Source: Alphaproteobacteria bacterium
GTDB taxonomy: Bacteria > Pseudomonadota > Alphaproteobacteria > Rhizobiales > BM303
Length of the DNA stretch: 51,052 nucleotides
Assembly (NCBI GenBank): GCA_024275895.1
Contig: JAJRYE010000041.1
Span: forward strand, 1-51,052
Direction: 5' to 3'
Shown: positions 38,536 to 46,688 of the stretch, one piece after another
Layout of the letters: every line of letters starts with the position of its first letter
Numbering within the stretch: the stretch's first letter is position 1
Made by a program: the position numbers and the translations under genes
Notes under the pieces: model-generated
Told to the model about the DNA's origin: nothing
The model's input: the letters and a program-made list of their open reading frames with translations, nothing else
The model's database searches: none

Positions 38536-40449
38536 ATGACCAAAACCACTTCAGACAATCCCGCCGCTCTTTATGAAACCTGGCTAGAGACCTGGGGAAG
38601 CCGGCACCCGGAAATCGAACATTTGCTGCGCCGGGCGCGCAGCGTCCATGTTCCGCGTAATCGCGGTGAGCTTTTCCGCCTTGCCATGGCCGGGCAGGAT
38701 AAAATCCATGAGGTTGCCTATAAGGTCAAAGGCCATGGCCGGGTTGTCGAGGCGCATGTGGTCAATTGCCGCAACGGCGTCGCGGTCAATTATACCGATC
38801 CCTATATGCGCCGCCGTGACCCGCAGAGCATGATGATCGCCGATGAAAAGCCCACCGACAAGCCGCTCTATGTCGAGCGCTTCGGCTCGCCTTTTGCTTC
38901 CGTGCGGGAAGAAATTTTCGACTGGCTGGCGCAGCAGGATCTGATTGTTTTCCCCTTCTCGGCCGGCGGCGGAAGCCTCGAGCATGATGCGCTCTTCATC
39001 GGCCCGGCCAATGCCGGGTTTTTCGCCGCCGCCCTGGCCGATCTTCAGGGCATGATCGACATGGAGCGCAAGGGAGCGGATTTTGACCCCAGGGCGGTCA
39101 TTTATCTGGCGCCGCCCTTCCGCCATACCCATTGCGAGGGCAAGCAGATTGTGGTTCACAACCGCCTCGATGAGTTCCACGAGGTGTTTTCCCTCAACCT
39201 CTATCCCGGTCCGAGCGCCAAGAAGGGGGTTTACTCCATCTTGCTCAACCGCGGCGAATCCGAAGGCTGGGTCACGGCGCACGCCTCCACCGTCCGGGTG
39301 ATCACCCCTTACGACAATATCGTCACCATCATGCATGAAGGCGCCAGCGGCGGCGGCAAGAGCGAGATGCTGGAATACCCCCACCGCGAGCATGATGGCC
39401 GCATCCGCCTTGGGGTGAATGTCGTCACCGGCGAGCGCCGCCATGTGGCGCTGCACCAGAACTGCCGTCTGGAGCCGGTGACCGATGACATGGCGCTTTG
39501 CCACCCCGAAATTCAGGGAACCGGCCGTAAACTTGCCGTCACCGACGCCGAGGCGGCTTGGTTCGTGCGGGTTGATCATGTCAATTGTTACGGCGTCAAT
39601 CCCGATCTTGAGAGTATCTGCGTCAATCCGCCCGAACCGCTTATTTTCCTCAATCTGCGCGGGGTCGCCAACGCGACCTGCCTGATATGGGAGCATACCG
39701 AGGACGCCCCCGGCAAGCCGTGTTCCAACCCGCGGGTGATTTTGCCGCGCGATACCATCCCGCATATCGTCAAGGAGCCGGTGATGGTGGATGTCCGCAG
39801 TTTTGGCGTCCGCACGCCGCCTTGCACCCTGCAAAAGCCCTCATACGGCATTTTGGGGATGCTGCACATGCTTCCCCCCGCGCTGGCCTGGATCTGGCGG
39901 CTGGTTGCGCCAAGGGGCTATGCCAATCCCAGCATTATCTCCGATGAGGGGCTGGCCAGCGAGGGGGTTGGCTCCTTCTGGCCCTTTGCCACCGGGCTGC
40001 GGGTGGATTATGCCGATCTGATCTTCGACCAGATGAGGGCGGCCTCGGCAACCCGCTATGTTTTGATGCCGAACCAGCATATCGGCGCCTGGAAGGTGGG
40101 CTTTAACGCCCAGTGGCTGGCGCGCGAATATCTTGCCCGCCGCGGCGGCGCCCAGTTCCGCCCCGAGCAGATTGCGCCGGCCCGCTGCGCCCTGCTGGGT
40201 CACGCCATGCAATCGATGCAGATCGAAGGCTACCGCATCCCCAACTGGTTCCTGAAAACCGAAACCCAGCCCGAGATCGGCCTGGAAGGCTATGATACGG
40301 GCGCGGCGCAATTGACGGAATTTTTCAAGCAGGAATTATCCATCTACAACACCCCCAATCTGAGCCGGGAGGGGCGCAGGATCATCGAATGCTGCCTCGA
40401 TGACGGCTCGGTGCCCGAATACGAGGATTTGTCCCGGGCCATGATGTAA
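38536..40449 (+). CDS. Large P-loop protein, DUF4914-like
   Basis: A 637-residue soluble protein. Around residues 265-280 it has MHEGASGGGKSEMLE, a P-loop resembling those of phosphoenolpyruvate carboxykinase and HPr kinase (GASGxGKS/T). Upstream are FGSPFASVREEIFDWLAQQD and FSAGGGSLEHDALFIGP; downstream, VNCYGVNPDLESICVNPPEP and LIFLNLRGVAN. I believe this is the family listed as DUF4914, whose function is not established. The P-loop with neighbouring acidic and histidine residues (PPFRHTHCEGKQ, YPHREHDGR) suggests a phosphotransferase acting on a small molecule or protein; this is inference. I chose ATG 38536; an upstream GTG at 38476 would add 20 residues. It appears monocistronic: the gene upstream ends 118 bp earlier and that downstream is convergent. 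Confidence 0.6.
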   Translation: MTKTTSDNPAALYETWLETWGSRHPEIEHLLRRARSVHVPRNRGELFRLAMAGQDKIHEVAYKVKGHGRVVEAHVVNCRNGVAVNYTDPYMRRRDPQSMMIADEKPTDKPLYVERFGSPFASVREEIFDWLAQQDLIVFPFSAGGGSLEHDALFIGPANAGFFAAALADLQGMIDMERKGADFDPRAVIYLAPPFRHTHCEGKQIVVHNRLDEFHEVFSLNLYPGPSAKKGVYSILLNRGESEGWVTAHASTVRVITPYDNIVTIMHEGASGGGKSEMLEYPHREHDGRIRLGVNVVTGERRHVALHQNCRLEPVTDDMALCHPEIQGTGRKLAVTDAEAAWFVRVDHVNCYGVNPDLESICVNPPEPLIFLNLRGVANATCLIWEHTEDAPGKPCSNPRVILPRDTIPHIVKEPVMVDVRSFGVRTPPCTLQKPSYGILGMLHMLPPALAWIWRLVAPRGYANPSIISDEGLASEGVGSFWPFATGLRVDYADLIFDQMRAASATRYVLMPNQHIGAWKVGFNAQWLAREYLARRGGAQFRPEQIAPARCALLGHAMQSMQIEGYRIPNWFLKTETQPEIGLEGYDTGAAQLTEFFKQELSIYNTPNLSREGRRIIECCLDDGSVPEYEDLSRAMM

Positions 40450-40563
40450 GCCGCAGCGCGCCCGTCCCATTATAAAAATAGCCCCCTTCCCGAAGGAGGG
40501 GGGCGGGTAAGGGATGCAGGGCAGCACGCCTTAGCGCGCCCCCGGTTTGCTCGCAGCCCGGCC

Positions 40564-41193
40564 TCAGGACCCGTTCTTGTCGATGATGGCGCGGATTTTA
40601 TCGGCCATGACTTCGGGCTTGGTGCCATAGGTGAAATGCGCTGCATATTTGCCCTTGCGGTCCATCAGATAAACGATGGCGCTGTGATCCATGGCGTAAT
40701 CCTTGCTGTCCTTGGCATCCTTTTCCACCACCTTGGAATAGTAAACCCTGAAAGTCTTGGCGATTTTGGCAACATCTTCCGCCGAGCCGGTCAGGCCGAC
40801 AAGCCGCGGATCAAAGGCTTTGACATAGGCGTTCATTTCTTTCACACCGTCGCGGGCCGGGTCGATGGTGACAAAGACCGGCGTGACCTGATCGGCGTCC
40901 TTGCCCAGATCCTTCATGGTCTCGGACATGGCCTGCAATTCGGTCGGGCAGACATCGGGGCAAAACGTATAACCAAAAAACATCAGCATGTATTTTCCGG
41001 CGAAATCCTTGTCGGTAACCGTCTTGCCGTTATGGTCGGTCATCTTGAAAGCGCCGCCGATCGATATCGCTCCGGTTGCTGTTGCGCTTCCGGCGCCTTG
41101 CCGCGAGGAGAGCATCCTGTCGGTGGCAAACCATATTGCCGTCCCGCCGATAAAGAGAATGACTGCGCCAATAAGTGCCGTCTTGCGTGTCAT
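40564..41193 (-). CDS. SCO1/SenC family copper chaperone / thioredoxin-like protein
   Basis: A 209-residue protein anchored by an N-terminal helix (ALIGAVILFIGGTAIWFA) with a periplasmic thioredoxin fold. The copper-binding CxxxC is FGYTFCPDVCPTE and the distal histidine is YAMDHSAIVYLMD, so all three ligands are kept. SCO proteins deliver copper to the CuA site of cytochrome c oxidase or act as thiol reductases. AGGA lies about 8 bases before the ATG. On the same strand, 141 bp upstream, is a DUF2946-like gene, a partnership that fits copper handling. No cox genes are in the window. Confidence 0.92.
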   Translation of the reverse strand: MTRKTALIGAVILFIGGTAIWFATDRMLSSRQGAGSATATGAISIGGAFKMTDHNGKTVTDKDFAGKYMLMFFGYTFCPDVCPTELQAMSETMKDLGKDADQVTPVFVTIDPARDGVKEMNAYVKAFDPRLVGLTGSAEDVAKIAKTFRVYYSKVVEKDAKDSKDYAMDHSAIVYLMDRKGKYAAHFTYGTKPEVMADKIRAIIDKNGS

Positions 41194-41334
41194 GAATTTG
41201 ATCCTGCTGTAGGTATTACTCTGATGATTACTCTTGTAAACAAGACCGCCATGGCATAAGGGTTTTCCCCCCTTTCAGCTTTGTAAACAGCCGGTCCGGG
41301 GGCAGATGCCATGACGGTTTTTTTGAGAAACAGT

Positions 41335-41772
41335 TCAGATTTGCGGCGGGGCGCGAATGGGGTGAACGCGGCTGACATCGTCTATGAACGCACAGGTTTG
41401 CTGCGGAGGGGAAATAACCACAGCGTTCAACCCGGTTACAAGGACAAAGACAGCCGGGGCGTTGAGGAAGGGCGATACACCAGCTGAGGCGCAGACATGG
41501 CAGCGGTCCTGGGCGGTGTTTCGCGGCGGTGTCCCGCTCTTGAGCGGTTTACCCGGAACAATGTTGATAAGCCCGTTCGCGGTGCAGATTTGCAGCAGGC
41601 CGAACGAGGCGTTTGGTGTCTGGCTGATGGTGAGCGGCCCGAAAGCCGCCGCCGCCAGCGCCGCGGCATGCGCCGCTCCGAACATGACCTGGGAAACCAT
41701 CGCAACAAGAGCCAGCCAGACGCCAAATTTTGGCGGCGGCGCTGACCATCTATGCTTGACACCTGCTCCCAT
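41335..41772 (-). CDS. DUF2946-like small exported protein
   Basis: About 145 residues with an N-terminal hydrophobic segment (VWLALVAMVSQVMFGAAHAA) that could be a signal peptide or anchor, then LLQICTANGLINI and RCHVCASAGVSP. A Cys after the first segment, a CxxC and a second hydrophobic stretch (APAVFVLVTGLNAVVISPPQ) are the pattern of DUF2946 proteins, which often lie near copper genes. The SCO1 gene follows on the same strand. Function is unknown; metal binding by the cysteines is a guess. The start may be 41772 or the ATG 18 bases upstream. Confidence 0.6.
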   Translation of the reverse strand: MGAGVKHRWSAPPPKFGVWLALVAMVSQVMFGAAHAAALAAAAFGPLTISQTPNASFGLLQICTANGLINIVPGKPLKSGTPPRNTAQDRCHVCASAGVSPFLNAPAVFVLVTGLNAVVISPPQQTCAFIDDVSRVHPIRAPPQI

Positions 41773-41861
41773 GGCGCCAGTGTAACACAAACCCTGAATA
41801 TCCGGAATTGAGTTTTATCAACTCCAGAGAGGATTTTATCAATCTGGAGGAAAGCGGTAAA

Positions 41862-42335
41862 ATGCAAAAAATACAAATCAGAAGAGCTGAAAATAGGGAT
41901 CTTGCGGCGATTATTGAATTGCTGGCCGATGATCCTCTGGGCAAAACCCGGGAAGTGGCAAGCCGCAAACTCCACGCCCGGTATCGCGAGGCGATGGCGG
42001 CGATAGAGCTTGATCCCAACCAGTTCCTTGCTGTTGTCGAGGAAAAGGGCAGGGTTGTCGGCTGCCTGCAACTGACATTCATTCCCGGACTTTCCCGCCT
42101 TGGCGCCTGGCGCGGGCAGATCGAAAGCGTCCGTATCGCCAGTTCCCATCGCGGCCGCGGTCTTGGCCGGCATATATTTGAATGGGCAATTGAGATGTGC
42201 CGTGAACGCGGCTGCGCCCTGGTTCAGCTCACAAGCGACAAATCCCGACCCGGCGCCCTGCGCTTTTATGAAACGCTCGGCTTCAGCGCCAGTCATGAGG
42301 GCCTGAAGCTCACCTTGCAGGAGGGGGGTCACTAA
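41862..42335 (+). CDS. GNAT family N-acetyltransferase
   Basis: A single-domain 157-residue acetyltransferase: MQKIQIRRAENRDLAAIIEL (N-terminal strand/helix), FLAVVEEKGRVVGCLQLTFI, the acetyl-CoA loop SSHRGRGLGRHIFEWAIE and the last strand CALVQLTSDKSRPGALRFYE (an Asn-free variant of the usual N-x-x-A). The substrate is unknown. ATG 41862 has GGAGG 11 bases upstream; an in-frame ATG at 41808 gives an atypical extension. It stands divergently from the DUF2946-like gene. Confidence 0.9.
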   Translation: MQKIQIRRAENRDLAAIIELLADDPLGKTREVASRKLHARYREAMAAIELDPNQFLAVVEEKGRVVGCLQLTFIPGLSRLGAWRGQIESVRIASSHRGRGLGRHIFEWAIEMCRERGCALVQLTSDKSRPGALRFYETLGFSASHEGLKLTLQEGGH

Positions 42336-42446
42336 AATGTTACCGGCTATTGAATTTGTGTCCGTGCCGACAGATGTGCAAGATATATCCGCAGCCTTTA
42401 AAGAATAAGCTGGCGGGTTGTTTCCCGACAGGCTTGGCTCGAAGGC

Positions 42447-43259
42447 ATGATGGCGCAAACCCTACTCGATAAATTCGGCCTATGGATGGCCGCCAAACTG
42501 GAAAGGGAGGTCAGCGGTTACCGACCCTATGCCGCATTTGACGCCAAAACCCTGTGCCGGGCTTTAGAACCGGGCGATATCGTGCTGGTTGACGGCGGCT
42601 CCAGGATTTCATCGGTGATCAAATACCTCACCCAGTCCACCTGGTCCCACGCCGCCATGTATGTCGGCGACGCCATGCCCGAGCCCTAAGATGGCTCCGA
42701 GCGCCCGTCTCTCATCGAGGTGGAGCTGGGCAAGGGCGCCATCGCCTCGCCGCTGTCCAGATACGCGACCTACAATATCCGTATCTGCCGCCCCATCGGC
42801 CTTTCGGCGCAAGATTGCGACAAGCTTGTCCGCTTCATGGTGCAGCGTCTGGGCACCCGCTATGACATGAAAAACATTATCGATCTGGCGCGCTATCTGC
42901 TTCCTGCCCTTCCGGTGCCGGTGTTCTGGCGTCGTCGCATGCTGGATCTGGGCTCGGGCTCGCCAACCCGCGCCATATGCTCCACCATGATTGCCGAGAG
43001 CTTCCAGTCCCTGCGTTATCCGATCCTGCCCCGGATCGAGATTGTGGAAGGGGCCGGAATGACAAGCGGCTATTCACCAAAAATGATCTATCATATCCGC
43101 CATCATTCCCTGTTTACGCCGCGCGATTTTGACCTCTCGCCCTATTTCAAGATCATCAAACCCACCATCGAGTTCGGTTTTGATTATCGCGGCCTGCACT
43201 GGGCTGAAAAAACCGGTGAGGAAGAAGCCGCCGGACAGGAACCGGACAAAGAGGGCTGA
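42447..43259 (+). pseudogene. YiiX-like permuted papain-type amidase gene broken by an in-frame TAA
   Basis: The frame from 42447 reads PGDIVLVDGG, then YLTQSTWSHAAMYVGDAMPE (catalytic His in SHAAMYVG), then TAA at 42687-42689, and continues without frameshift as DGSERPSLIEVELGKGAIAS to MDLARYLLPALPVPVFWRR-type sequence and GSPTRAICSTMIAESFQSL (catalytic Cys in AICSTMIA). Homologues, often called lipo-like or YiiX proteins of the permuted NlpC/P60 fold, are continuous here. The stop separates the His and Cys halves, so neither product alone should be active. The second half could start at GTG 42720 (179 residues). One base (GAA or CAA to TAA) would explain it. Its end is 4 bp from the convergent msrAB gene. 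Confidence 0.8.
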
Positions 43260-43263
43260 TCGC

Positions 43264-44406
43264 TCACTTGCTGATTTTGTTGAAGGCGGCCATAAACTCG
43301 CCATAGCCTTCCTTTTGCAGATCCTCTTTGGGGATAAAGCGCAAAGAGGCTGAATTCATGCAATAGCGCAGCCCGGTGGGCGCGGGGCCGTCATTGAAGA
43401 CATGCCCCAGATGCGAATCGCCGTGTTTACTGCGGATTTCGGTGCGGGTTGAAAACAAGCTCCGGTCTTCCCTGCGGGTGATATTCGCCTCAACCAGCGG
43501 CCGGGTGAAGCTGGGCCAGCCGGTGCCGGATTTATACTTGTCTTTTGACGAAAACAAAGGCTCGCCGCTGACGATATCGACATAGATGCCCTCGCGCGTG
43601 TTGTCCCAGTATTCATTGGCAAAGGGGCGTTCGGTGCCGTCTTCCTGGGTGACTTCATATTGCATCGGCGTGAGGCGTTTTTTTAACTCGGCCAGCGGGG
43701 GTTTTGTGTATTTTTGTTTCGCAGGTTTCTTATTCACTGGCCGGTAGCGGGAAAAATCAACTTTAAGATCGCTGCCCCAGATATCGGTGACAAAATCGGT
43801 GCGTCCAGAAGCGCTGGTGTAAAACGCATAGCGGAACGGGTTTTTACGCGCATAATCCTGATGATAATTCTCCGCCTTGTAGAATTTGTCAAACGGCGTG
43901 ATCTCGATGGTAACGGGCTGCTCATAACGTCCCGATTTGTCCAGCTCGTCGCGCGATTTGATTGCGGCACGTCTCTGGGCCTCGTTATGATAGAAGATCG
44001 CCGGGCGGTATTGCTTGCCCCGGTCGGAAAACTGGCCTTGCGTATCCGTCGGGTCCATCATCCGCCAGAACGCCTGCAATAGCCCCTCATAGGTAATCAC
44101 TTTCGGGTCGTAATAAACCTGAACGCTTTCGGTATGCCCGGTTGTGCCCGCCGAGACGGTTTCATAAGTGGGGCCGGGCTCCTGGCCGCCGCTATAGCCG
44201 CTGATGACATCGTAAACTCCCGGAACCGCTTCAAAGCCGTTTTCCACGCACCAGAAGCAGCCGCCGGCAAAGGTGGCGACCGACAGGCCCTCGTGTTTTT
44301 TATCCGCGGTGACATGCACCGTGCCGGTGCCGGGGGTGGTGTAAAATTTCCACACACCTGCGGCGATCACGATACTGATGATGAAAAAAACGATCCGTTT
44401 CAACAT
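43264..44406 (-). CDS. msrAB: Membrane-anchored methionine sulfoxide reductase MsrA-MsrB fusion
   Basis: 380 residues: an N-terminal membrane helix ([18 protein letters not shown]) that places the enzyme in the periplasm, an MsrA domain with the catalytic motif GGCFWCVE (C50) and [14 protein letters not shown], a linker, and an MsrB domain with [28 protein letters not shown] (catalytic Cys in RYCMN). The MsrB part lacks the zinc-binding CxxC pairs. It reduces S- and R-forms of oxidised methionine in exported proteins. ATG 44406 has GGAGG only 2 bases away; a TTG next codon gives better spacing. No DsbD-like electron donor is adjacent. Confidence 0.93.
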   Translation of the reverse strand: MLKRIVFFIISIVIAAGVWKFYTTPGTGTVHVTADKKHEGLSVATFAGGCFWCVENGFEAVPGVYDVISGYSGGQEPGPTYETVSAGTTGHTESVQVYYDPKVITYEGLLQAFWRMMDPTDTQGQFSDRGKQYRPAIFYHNEAQRRAAIKSRDELDKSGRYEQPVTIEITPFDKFYKAENYHQDYARKNPFRYAFYTSASGRTDFVTDIWGSDLKVDFSRYRPVNKKPAKQKYTKPPLAELKKRLTPMQYEVTQEDGTERPFANEYWDNTREGIYVDIVSGEPLFSSKDKYKSGTGWPSFTRPLVEANITRREDRSLFSTRTEIRSKHGDSHLGHVFNDGPAPTGLRYCMNSASLRFIPKEDLQKEGYGEFMAAFNKISK

Positions 44407-44555
44407 AACCTCCTGAAAAACCCGGATATGCCACAGGCGGGCCGCCGGCAACCGGGTTAAAATAGACACAGTCTATCTGTAAAAAGATAGGCGACACCAA
44501 TATAACATAGAAGTCACTTTTGCTTGAAACTGATCAGGGCTGAGACGCCGTCCGG

Positions 44556-45590
44556 CTATTTGCCGCCGCGGCTGTTTTTCCTCACCAGCTCGCGCGCCCT
44601 CTTGATGAGTGGCAGGCCCTCGATATGGCGTTTTGCAAGATCTGCGGACCAGCTTCGCAGCACTCCCATCATGGCCTGCCGCGCCGCCCCGGCGGATTTT
44701 CCCTCAAAGACGATGAGCCTGCCGCCGCCGGCTTTGGCGGATGCCATCGCCTCGTTACCCAGCTTTTGATAGATCTCCCCGGCCTCGCGCGCAAAGGCGC
44801 GGCCCGAATTGCGCTCGATAACGGCGCGCAAATCCGGCGGCAGGCTCTCATAGCGGGCCTTGTTCATCAAGAACAGATAAATCGAAGTGCCGAAAAACTG
44901 CCCCCGGCCGGGCAGAATATGGGTCTTTGCCACATCCAGAACCCCCATGCTGTGGGCGAGGTGAAACGACATCAAAGCGCCGTCGAGCCGGCCCGCTTTA
45001 AGCGCTTTGGGCAGTTTGGGGTGGCGTTTTTTGGTAATTTGCGCCCCCAGCGCCTCCACCGTCCAGCGCCCGATGCGCCGCCCCGGCGGACGGATCACTT
45101 TGCCCTCAATATCCGCCATGGCGCCAACCGGCTTCATCATATGCAGCGCATGGCCCTGATGCACGTGAATGAGCAGCGGCATCAACCCACCATATTCGCG
45201 CTCCAGATCATATTTGTACATTTCCCTGATGGCCAGATTTGTCGCCGCCGCATCGCCGCCATGCACAAGCGGCAGGGCAAAAACTTCCGTGCGCGGGAAA
45301 AGCCCCGGCGTATAGGCCGCCGCCGTCCAGACAATATCAACGCCGCCGTCCCGGACCTGATTGACAAGATCGCCCGCGCGTCCGCCCAGAGACATATCGG
45401 GGTAAATTTCAACCTTCAGCCGCCCGCCGGACTGCGCCTCGACCCGCCGCGCCCATGGGGTAATGATCTGTTTATGCGGGATCGAATCCTCACCCAGAAA
45501 ATGCTGCACCCGCAAAACAACCGGTTCAGCCCTTGCGCCATTCATGCCTGCGCCGCCAATAACGAGGGCGGCCAGTATCAGGGCGATCAT
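44556..45590 (-). CDS. TRAP transporter periplasmic substrate-binding protein (DctP family), orphan
   Basis: A 344-residue precursor starting MIALILAALVIGGAGMNGAR with a signal peptide ending near RAEP. The mature start VVLRVQHFLGEDSIPHKQII, WARRVEAQSGGRLKVEIYPD and LVNQVRDGGVDIVWTAAAY are the DctP fold signature; the arginine in the substrate clamp is probably in KVIRPPGRRIGRW. No DctQ or DctM membrane subunits are nearby, so the partner must be elsewhere. I chose ATG 45590; the frame is open upstream only because it runs through a MITE-like palindrome (45624-45708) that encodes nonsense residues. Ligand unknown (usually an organic acid). Confidence 0.85.
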   Translation of the reverse strand: MIALILAALVIGGAGMNGARAEPVVLRVQHFLGEDSIPHKQIITPWARRVEAQSGGRLKVEIYPDMSLGGRAGDLVNQVRDGGVDIVWTAAAYTPGLFPRTEVFALPLVHGGDAAATNLAIREMYKYDLEREYGGLMPLLIHVHQGHALHMMKPVGAMADIEGKVIRPPGRRIGRWTVEALGAQITKKRHPKLPKALKAGRLDGALMSFHLAHSMGVLDVAKTHILPGRGQFFGTSIYLFLMNKARYESLPPDLRAVIERNSGRAFAREAGEIYQKLGNEAMASAKAGGGRLIVFEGKSAGAARQAMMGVLRSWSADLAKRHIEGLPLIKRARELVRKNSRGGK

Positions 45591-45623
45591 ACGAAAAAAC
45601 CGCGTATTTCTGCAATTTCCCGC

Positions 45624-45708
45624 TGTCACTCCTGCGAAGGCAGGAATCCAGACAGGATCGTCAACGGGCCGAAAACCCGTTTTGGATTCCTGCCCTCGCG
45701 GGAATGAC
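45624..45708. repeat. MITE-like palindromic element upstream of the TRAP binding-protein gene
   Basis: Begins GTCACTCCTGCGAAGGCAGG and ends in the matching complement TGCCCTCGCGGGAATGAC, with a short inverted centre (AACGGGCC..., AAAACCCGTTTTGG). It is the second full-size relative of 33374-33456. It lies 34 bp before the chosen binding-protein start and may supply or disturb its promoter. The remaining bases to kdsA (45709-45833) show nothing I can assign. Confidence 0.8.
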
Positions 45709-45833
45709 GGGTTTATTTTACCATATCCTTTTGAATTCATTATATGACGGCAGGTGATGGCACAAATCCCCTCTGTTAACTTTTCTCCAAATCCCGGGCA
45801 ATTGTCCTGCAACGGGTATCACTGCAATTTAGC

Positions 45834-46676
45834 TTATGAGCCCATTCTCTTGGCGATGTTATCAAACGCATCAAGCTGGCGCAAAAGCGCCGCCATATCT
45901 TTGATATTGATCATATTGGGCCCGTCAGAGGGTGCATTATCCGGATCGTCATGGGTCTCGATGAACACCCCGGCCACGCCTACCGCCACCGCCGCGCGCG
46001 CCAGCACGGGGACAAATTCGCGCTGCCCGCCCGAGGAGCCGCCAAGCCCGCCCGGCTGCTGCACCGAATGGGTGGCGTCAAAGATGACCGGGCAGCCCGT
46101 ATTCTCCATAATGGGAAGGGCGCGCATATCACTTACCAGTGTGTTGTAGCCAAAGCTTGCGCCGCGCTCGGTAAGCATCACATTGGCATTGCCTGAAGCC
46201 GTGATCTTGTCCACCACATTTTGCATGTCCCAGGGGGCGAGAAACTGGCCCTTTTTGACGTTGACCGCACAAGGGGTCCTGGCCGCCGCGACGAGCAAAT
46301 CCGTCTGGCGGCATAAAAAGGCGGGAATTTGCAGGACATCCACGACTTTCGCCAGAACCGTGCATTGCTCCGCAATATGCACATCGGTCAGAACCGGAAG
46401 TTTCAGGCTTTCGCGGATTTCGGCGAAAATATCCAGCGAGGCGACAAGCCCCAGCCCGCGCCGGGAGGCCAGAGAGGTGCGGTTGGCCTTGTCGAACGAG
46501 GTTTTGAAAATCAGCGGGATGCCCAGCTTGCCGCAAATTTCTTTTAAAGCCGCCGCCATCTCAAGCCCGTGTGCCCGGCTCTCCAGCTGGCACGGCCCGG
46601 CGATCAGGGTAAAGGGCCCGGTATTGGAAATCTCGATGTCTAGAATTCTAACCGTTGAATTGGGGTTCATAACCAT
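45834..46676 (-). CDS. kdsA: 3-deoxy-8-phosphooctulonate (KDO-8-P) synthase
   Basis: 280 residues with [15 protein letters not shown] (PEP site), [28 protein letters not shown] and [20 protein letters not shown]. It condenses phosphoenolpyruvate and arabinose-5-phosphate to KDO-8-phosphate for lipid A/LPS core. Two ATGs (46676 and 46670) are usable, both behind GGAG. In most alphaproteobacteria it sits between pyrG and eno; here it is about 38 kb from eno, beside an acyl-CoA ligase gene (13 bp apart), so it has been relocated and may be read with that gene. Confidence 0.95.
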   Translation of the reverse strand: MVMNPNSTVRILDIEISNTGPFTLIAGPCQLESRAHGLEMAAALKEICGKLGIPLIFKTSFDKANRTSLASRRGLGLVASLDIFAEIRESLKLPVLTDVHIAEQCTVLAKVVDVLQIPAFLCRQTDLLVAAARTPCAVNVKKGQFLAPWDMQNVVDKITASGNANVMLTERGASFGYNTLVSDMRALPIMENTGCPVIFDATHSVQQPGGLGGSSGGQREFVPVLARAAVAVGVAGVFIETHDDPDNAPSDGPNMINIKDMAALLRQLDAFDNIAKRMGS

Positions 46677-46688
46677 CCATCTCCATCG

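Noticed and set aside
38584-39834. 416-codon minus-strand frame inside the DUF4914-like gene
   Set aside because: Antisense shadow; the plus-strand gene has the P-loop and the better codon pattern.
25762-42689. General recoding of TAA as a sense codon
   Set aside because: TAA is the proper end of eno, phoH, rpsO, pnp and others at their expected lengths, so two internal TAA codons are better explained by mutation or error.
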